From Syntrophaceae bacterium (GTDB lineage: Bacteria; Desulfobacterota; Syntrophia; Syntrophales; UBA5619): a stretch of DNA of 11,101 nt. The position numbers were made by a program, and so were the translations under genes. Positions within the stretch are counted from its first letter, which is position 1. Every line of letters starts with the position of its first letter. This document shows positions 7,324 to 11,101 of this stretch, piece after piece. Where the stretch lies: the NCBI GenBank assembly GCA_023249795.1, contig JAHFBU010000025.1, positions 1-11,101 on the forward strand, in the 5' to 3' direction. Under the pieces are notes generated by a model. That model saw nothing but the letters and a program-made list of their open reading frames with translations. It was not told where the DNA came from and made no database searches.

Positions 7324-8256
7324 ATGAATCTTATGTATCTTTACTTGCCGGTAGCGTTAACGAGCATTAACGTGCTCATCCCTGTGGGCCTGGGGCTTAT
7401 TGTGGGTCTTCTTTCAGGTCTTTTCGGTGTTGGCGGTGGTTTTTTACTGACGCCGCTTTTAATCATGTTCGGTATTCCTTCAACGGTTGCCGCCGCAACG
7501 GACTCAAACCAGATCGTCGCCGCATCGACATCCGGAACATATGCACACTGGAAGGTCGGCAACGTCGATTTCAAAATGGGGCTGTATCTTCTTCTGGGAG
7601 GTTTTGTCGGCGGAGTTTTGGGAGTGCAGGCCATAAAAATTTTAGAGGCAACGGGCAATGCCGATTTTGTTATCAAAATAACCTATGTACTGATGCTTGG
7701 AATCGTCGGAACATATATGCTTATTGAAAGCCTTATCAGTCTGAGAAAGTCAGGCAGTCAAGCCTCTGAAAATCAGGATCGGAAAGAATCGGCGTTTACA
7801 AGATGCCTCAAATCGCTTCCGCTTCAAACCCATTTTGAAAAATCGGGAGTCACACATTCATTATTGCTTCCCGTCATCTTCGGCGGTTTTGTCGGAATAC
7901 TCGCGGCGGTCATGGGAGTAGGCGGCGGATTTCTGATGGTGCCCGTTATGGTGTATATATTGAGGATGCCGATGCATGTGGTTGTAGGAACCAGTCTCTT
8001 CCAGATCCTTTTCAATTGTATAGAGGTCACATTCCTTCAAGCATATACCAATCATACCGTCGACTTCGTTCTCGCAGTTCTTCTTCTTATAGGCTCGACA
8101 TTTGGGGCGCAAATCGGCGCGGCCTTTGGAAGGAAACTCAAGGGTGAACAACTCAAGGTCATCCTCGCGGTGATCGTGCTCGTTGTAACCGCAAAGATAG
8201 TTTTTGATCTCGCACTGACACCGTCATTGCTGTTATCACAGGCAGGTGGACATTGA
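7324..8256 (+). CDS. TauE/SafE family membrane permease (anion exporter)
   Basis: This 310-aa integral inner-membrane protein has about eight hydrophobic segments. It carries the internal duplication typical of TauE/SafE (DUF81): GLLSGLFGVGGGFLLTPLL (about 29-47) and GILAAVMGVGGGFLMVPVM (about 191-209), each starting one half. A polar cytoplasmic-type linker (about 141-175) separates the halves. Family members export sulfite, sulfoacetate or other small organic or sulfur-containing anions; the substrate here cannot be told from sequence. AAGGAGA (7307-7313) lies 10 nt before the ATG. The next gene begins just after the TGA stop, so the two are probably co-translated. The TIGR02186-type partner downstream is a recurrent neighbour of TauE proteins, as I recall. 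Confidence 0.92.
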   Translation: MNLMYLYLPVALTSINVLIPVGLGLIVGLLSGLFGVGGGFLLTPLLIMFGIPSTVAAATDSNQIVAASTSGTYAHWKVGNVDFKMGLYLLLGGFVGGVLGVQAIKILEATGNADFVIKITYVLMLGIVGTYMLIESLISLRKSGSQASENQDRKESAFTRCLKSLPLQTHFEKSGVTHSLLLPVIFGGFVGILAAVMGVGGGFLMVPVMVYILRMPMHVVVGTSLFQILFNCIEVTFLQAYTNHTVDFVLAVLLLIGSTFGAQIGAAFGRKLKGEQLKVILAVIVLVVTAKIVFDLALTPSLLLSQAGGH

Positions 8257-8258
8257 CG

Positions 8259-9068
8259 ATGAAGCGGGTAAACAATCAAAAGCAAAAAGCCAAGAGCATT
8301 AACGTTTTCAGGATAGTTCTTATGGTACTGTTTGGATTGTTGATGACAGAGACGGGAACATTCGCCATGCTCACGATAAAGGCGAACCATGACCACATAA
8401 AGATCGATTTCTTTTATCACGGCAGCACTGTAAGTGTCAGGGGTGAGGCGGATCAGGGCACCGACCTGGTCATAAAAATTGCCTCCTCTGAGGGCTCCCA
8501 GTTATTACGGAAGAAGGGCAGGGTAGCGGGTCTCCTGTGGATGAATATCGGGAACCTTAGCTATGAGCATGTGCCGAGCCTTTATTTTCTTCACAGCACA
8601 AAGAATTTGGCTGAAATCCTGTCCTCTGACGAAAGGGATAAATATTCTCTCGGTTATCCGGCACTCAATAGACATATCGAGATCAGACCGGTCGAAAGCG
8701 AAGAGGAGAAATCAAAGTGGTTCAATGAATTTGTGAAGGTTAAAGAGTCGTCCAAAGTGTACGACACCTCCTCCGGGAAGATAGCAATTTCCGAAAGAAA
8801 GGGCAGACAGAATTATTACATATTGCTGGACTGGCCGTACCAGGCATTACAAGGCAATTACACAGCCACCGTATATGCCGTCAAGGACAAGAAGGTTGTT
8901 GAAACAGCGGAATCGAACGTGCTGGTGGAGCAGGTCGGTTTTGTAAAGACCATGTTTAACATGGCGATGAACAACGGGGCGCTTTACGGGATCATATCAA
9001 TACTGGTGGCCATCAGCGCCGGCTTTGCGGTCGGCCTGATATTCAGACAGGGCGGGGGGGCGCATTGA
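8259..9068 (+). CDS. TIGR02186-type (Alph_Pro_TM) membrane-anchored periplasmic protein
   Basis: This is a 269-aa protein of the family I recognise as TIGR02186/Alph_Pro_TM, whose function is unknown. An N-terminal hydrophobic segment (about residues 16-34) is a signal anchor or signal peptide. A mostly beta periplasmic region follows, with family-like stretches: IKIDFFYHGSTVSVRG, LLRKKGRVAGLLWMN and VPSLYFLHSTKNL. A C-terminal TM helix (GIISILVAISAGFAVGLIF) leaves only a short cytoplasmic tail. Inference: it may assist or gate the permease encoded immediately upstream. A TTG at 8253 is an alternative start overlapping the permease stop. ATG 8259 is preferred because AGGTGGA (8244-8250) ends 8 nt before it but only 2 nt before the TTG. 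Confidence 0.8.
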   Translation: MKRVNNQKQKAKSINVFRIVLMVLFGLLMTETGTFAMLTIKANHDHIKIDFFYHGSTVSVRGEADQGTDLVIKIASSEGSQLLRKKGRVAGLLWMNIGNLSYEHVPSLYFLHSTKNLAEILSSDERDKYSLGYPALNRHIEIRPVESEEEKSKWFNEFVKVKESSKVYDTSSGKIAISERKGRQNYYILLDWPYQALQGNYTATVYAVKDKKVVETAESNVLVEQVGFVKTMFNMAMNNGALYGIISILVAISAGFAVGLIFRQGGGAH

Positions 9069-9967
9069 TGAAGCCACTTGAAACAGACCCGGACCTCAAA
9101 AAAACCATGTACGAAACAATACTGGTAGGAATCGACAGTTCTTTACCCAGCACGGCCGCTCTTATCGAGGCGTCGAATTGGGCCAATAAACACGGCGGGA
9201 AACTCATTCTGGTGCATGCCGTTTACTTTGACACGGAAGAATTCGGGATTGCACCGGAACAACTGGATAAGCGTCTGAAGGTTGGCGAAAATATGTGTGT
9301 CCGGACCAAAAGAATGCTGAACTCGGAATTCAGGCTGGATGCACAGTCGCTGCTATGTGAGGGAGAGCCCGCGACTCTTATTGTCGAGATTGCACAGGAG
9401 AATAAGGCGGATCTTGTCGTCCTCGGCACGCATGGGAGAAGAGGACTCAACAGACTGCTGATGGGCAGCGTGACATCGCAGGTGATCCTGAATTCACCGG
9501 TCGATGTGCTTGTTGTCAAAAAGGCCGGATCGGAACATCCGGGCGAATACAAGTCTATTCTGGTTCCATTCGACAGTTCGGCATCCAGCCAAAAAGCCCT
9601 CGACCATGCCATGCATCTTGCCGCGATTAACAATGCAAAGCTAACCGTGCTTTATGTGATTCCGCGCTATGAAGAGATGATAGGATTTTTCAAGACCGAA
9701 TCGATTGAGAAAAACCTGCGGCAGGAGGCGGAGAAGATCCTTGATAAGGCGAGGATGCTTTCAGCAAATGAACGCGGCATATCCATTGAAACGGAAATCC
9801 GGGAGGGACATGCGGCAGAAAAGATCATGAATATCGCGAATCAGATGAATAACGATCTGATCGTCATGGGAAGCCACGGATACAGGGGCGTTAATAAGGC
9901 GATTATCGGAAGCACTGCAGAAAGGGTGATCATTTATGCTCCATGCCCTGTATTGGTGGCGAGGTAA
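9068..9967 (+). CDS. Tandem two-domain universal stress protein
   Basis: This 299-aa cytoplasmic protein is made of two complete Usp domains. Domain 1 (about residues 14-152) starts YETILVGIDSS and has the nucleotide loop GTHG (120-123), nine residues, then GS (133-134). Domain 2 (about 161-299) starts YKSILVPFDSS and has GSHG (268-271), nine residues, then GS (281-282), ending PCPVLVAR. Both loops fit G-x2-G-x9-G-S/T and both N-terminal aspartates are kept, so ATP binding by both halves is expected; the pair would mimic a Usp dimer. The ATG shares one base with the TGA of the preceding gene (translational coupling), and a G7 tract (9054-9060) ends 7 nt upstream as a Shine-Dalgarno. The ATG at 9107, directly before YETILVG, is a possible shorter start with a poor ribosome site. 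Confidence 0.93.
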   Translation: MKPLETDPDLKKTMYETILVGIDSSLPSTAALIEASNWANKHGGKLILVHAVYFDTEEFGIAPEQLDKRLKVGENMCVRTKRMLNSEFRLDAQSLLCEGEPATLIVEIAQENKADLVVLGTHGRRGLNRLLMGSVTSQVILNSPVDVLVVKKAGSEHPGEYKSILVPFDSSASSQKALDHAMHLAAINNAKLTVLYVIPRYEEMIGFFKTESIEKNLRQEAEKILDKARMLSANERGISIETEIREGHAAEKIMNIANQMNNDLIVMGSHGYRGVNKAIIGSTAERVIIYAPCPVLVAR

Positions 9968-10007
9968 ATAAACAAGTTCAGCATGACACGATAAGAGGTG
10001 GCTGGCT

Positions 10008-10430
10008 ATGAAAGGATATAGAAAAATACTGATAGCGGTAAATGGTTCAAGGGGGGTCCTGACCCAGGGCTTAAAACTGGCCGATGATGAAAAATGCTGG
10101 GTGACCGTCATTAGGGTCATTCCGCAATTTGAAGGAGATCTGAATTTGACGGGGATTAAAAACATTGGAGATGTCCTCTGCAGCGATTCGGGCAAGGCGA
10201 TCTCCGAAATAAATCACATTGCCGATGGTGGGAGAGCATTGATAAAGACAAGACTCGAAGAGGGCAAAACTCATGAGAAAATATTAAGCGTCGCAGAAGA
10301 AGAAAAATGTGACGTCATCATCATGGGATCGCAGGGCAAACGGAGTTGGATCAGAAAGCTATTAGGGGACAATGTCTTGGGAAAAGTCATTAATCAGGCC
10401 CCCTGCCCTGTGTTGGTGGTGAGCGCATGA
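10008..10430 (+). CDS. Single-domain universal stress protein
   Basis: This 140-aa Usp domain is the last gene of the operon. It begins YRKILIAVNGSRG and ends PCPVLVVSA, the usual first and last strands. The nucleotide loop is GSQG (107-110), nine residues, then G120, but the final S/T is Asp121, and the N-terminal VDGS aspartate is Asn12. These two changes in the ATP site suggest weakened or altered nucleotide binding. It is also slightly shorter between strands 1 and 2 than typical members. AAGAGGTG (9993-10000) lies 7 nt before the ATG. It follows the tandem Usp gene after 40 bp with no terminator seen between them, so it should be part of the same transcript. Confidence 0.88.
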   Translation: MKGYRKILIAVNGSRGVLTQGLKLADDEKCWVTVIRVIPQFEGDLNLTGIKNIGDVLCSDSGKAISEINHIADGGRALIKTRLEEGKTHEKILSVAEEEKCDVIIMGSQGKRSWIRKLLGDNVLGKVINQAPCPVLVVSA

Positions 10431-10443
10431 CTTTTGCCCGTTT

Positions 10444-10506
10444 GAGGCGGGATGCCTTGGAAGATCTGATCCTGAATAAGATCATCCCAAATCGGAAAGC
10501 CGTCTC
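10444..10506. repeat. Nested imperfect inverted repeats in the convergent intergenic region
   Basis: GAGGCGG (10444-10450) can pair with CCGTCTC (10500-10506), with one G-U pair in RNA. An alternative inner stem is GGGATG (10449-10454) with CATCCC (10483-10488), and GATC repeats lie inside. The stretch contains no gene. It could fold in the 3' end of the operon mRNA, but there is no T-run, so its role is uncertain. Confidence 0.3.
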
Positions 10507-10509
10507 ATG

Positions 10510-10535
10510 ACGCGTATGTAATCGCCGGTACGCGT
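10510..10535. terminator. Candidate terminator hairpin between convergent genes
   Basis: ACGCGTA (10510-10516) and TACGCGT (10529-10535) form a perfect 7-bp stem with a 12-nt loop. On the + strand a short pyrimidine tail (TTCTAT) follows. It lies 80 bp after the last usp stop and 21 bp from the GAPDH-like stop on the other strand, where a terminator is expected. The weak T-tract makes Rho-independent action uncertain, and on the - strand no T-run follows. Confidence 0.5.
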
Positions 10536-10555
10536 TTCTATCCCCCTCGTCCGTT

Positions 10556-11101
10556 TCAACAAAACAGATTCTTATGAATATACACGGCCAGATCGCCGAG
10601 CCGGTTCGTGTAACTGCCGTATTCGTTGTCATACCAGCCGAATATCTTGGCGTGGACAACGGGGATCCGCAGGATCGATTGTGACTGGAGCAAGGCGTCC
10701 GACAGACCGGGAACATCGGAGAGATCGACATCAATGAACGCCGTCCGGGTATGGTTGAATTCCCCCTCAATGACAATGGCCGCATCCATTCCGATCAGAT
10801 CGGTCGATACGTTCTGCTCCTCCGAATAGACCACCAGATGTTCCGGATCGTTTCCGGAGGCCTCCCTGTAAATGTTGTTGAGCATATCGGTCGTCAAGGG
10901 AACGATCTTGCCCTCCCGGTCCGCGTGGTTTTGAAAGGTCACATTCAGCACAATCAAGGATTCCGTGTTGATCGGCACCCGGATTGAATCGGCCATAAAA
11001 CCGATATTTTTCACTTCCGGGATCACCTGGCTCAAGGCCTCGGCCGCGTTGGTGGAAGTCAGGATGATGTTGTTGAGGGTGCTCCTGCTTTTGCGCAGAT
11101 C
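10556..11101 (-). CDS. Glyceraldehyde-3-phosphate dehydrogenase-like protein, C-terminal part (5' partial)
   Basis: The C-terminal ~181 residues of a GAPDH-fold enzyme are visible and run off the right edge. The fragment starts DLRKSRSTLNNIILTSTNAAEAL, matching the GAPDH region DLRRARAA...NIIPTSTGAA. It continues through RVPINTES, and ends KIFGWYDNEYGSYTNRLGDLAVYIHKNL, the equivalent of WYDNEWGY at the cofactor site. The ending resembles the longer GAPDH subclass found in Pseudomonas and some Deltaproteobacteria more than the ~335-aa glycolytic type. The catalytic Cys and the Rossmann domain lie outside the window. TSTNAA has Asn where classical enzymes have Gly in a phosphate-binding loop. 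Role: NAD(P)-dependent oxidation of glyceraldehyde-3-phosphate or the reverse reaction in the cytoplasm; which direction and cofactor cannot be told. It is convergent with the stress operon and so separately transcribed. Confidence 0.85.
   Translation of the reverse strand, partial: DLRKSRSTLNNIILTSTNAAEALSQVIPEVKNIGFMADSIRVPINTESLIVLNVTFQNHADREGKIVPLTTDMLNNIYREASGNDPEHLVVYSEEQNVSTDLIGMDAAIVIEGEFNHTRTAFIDVDLSDVPGLSDALLQSQSILRIPVVHAKIFGWYDNEYGSYTNRLGDLAVYIHKNLFC

Noticed and set aside
8253..8255. TTG as start of the TIGR02186-type gene
   Set aside because: The Shine-Dalgarno-like AGGTGGA is only 2 nt away, while the in-frame ATG at 8259 has ideal spacing.
8052..8420. Open frame of 122 codons on the - strand across the permease/TIGR02186 junction
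   Set aside because: It overlaps two well-supported + strand genes and has no recognisable motif.

Overview
The window looks like chromosomal DNA of a Gram-negative bacterium with mid-range GC, most likely from the former Deltaproteobacteria (Desulfobacterota; Syntrophus- or Desulfobacter-like). This placement is inferred from gene content: a very long PPDK-type phosphotransferase protein, an HBM-type histidine kinase paired with a sigma-54 activator, and a TauE/TIGR02186/Usp cluster. No 16S or other phylogenetic marker is present. There is no sign of an insertion sequence, phage, CRISPR array, tRNA or rRNA.

Layout. (1) Positions 2-3460, + strand: a large protein, open at the left edge. It has a long N-terminal region of unknown function, then a PPDK-type ATP-grasp domain and a phosphohistidine swivel domain, and it stops before any PEP/pyruvate barrel. 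(2) Positions 3530-6558, + strand: a two-gene two-component system. A membrane histidine kinase has a periplasmic domain resembling the helical bimodular (HBM) sensor, and 2 bp downstream lies an NtrC-class sigma-54 activator (receiver, AAA+ with GAFTGA, Fis-type HTH). (3) Positions 6559-6812: a non-coding regulatory region with a good -24/-12 promoter and candidate upstream activator sites. (4) Positions 6813-10430, + strand: a five-gene operon encoding a divergent universal stress protein (Usp), a TauE/SafE permease, a TIGR02186-type membrane-anchored periplasmic protein, a tandem two-domain Usp and a third Usp. (5) Positions 10431-10555: a convergent intergenic region with inverted repeats, probably a terminator. 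(6) Positions 10556-11101, - strand: the C-terminal part of a GAPDH-like enzyme, cut by the right edge.

How it may work together (inference). The kinase senses a periplasmic ligand or envelope condition and phosphorylates the activator. The activator binds upstream of the -24/-12 promoter and turns on the Usp-TauE-TIGR02186-Usp-Usp operon. That operon would pair an anion exporter (sulfite-, sulfonate- or organic-acid-like) and its periplasmic partner with four cytoplasmic nucleotide-binding-type Usp domains. A 12-bp sequence with a TATCA/TGATA-type dyad occurs both upstream of the kinase gene and about 145 bp upstream of the predicted operon start, as expected if the regulator controls itself and the operon. 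The flanking PPDK-like and GAPDH-like genes belong to central carbon metabolism and show no obvious regulatory link to the middle block.
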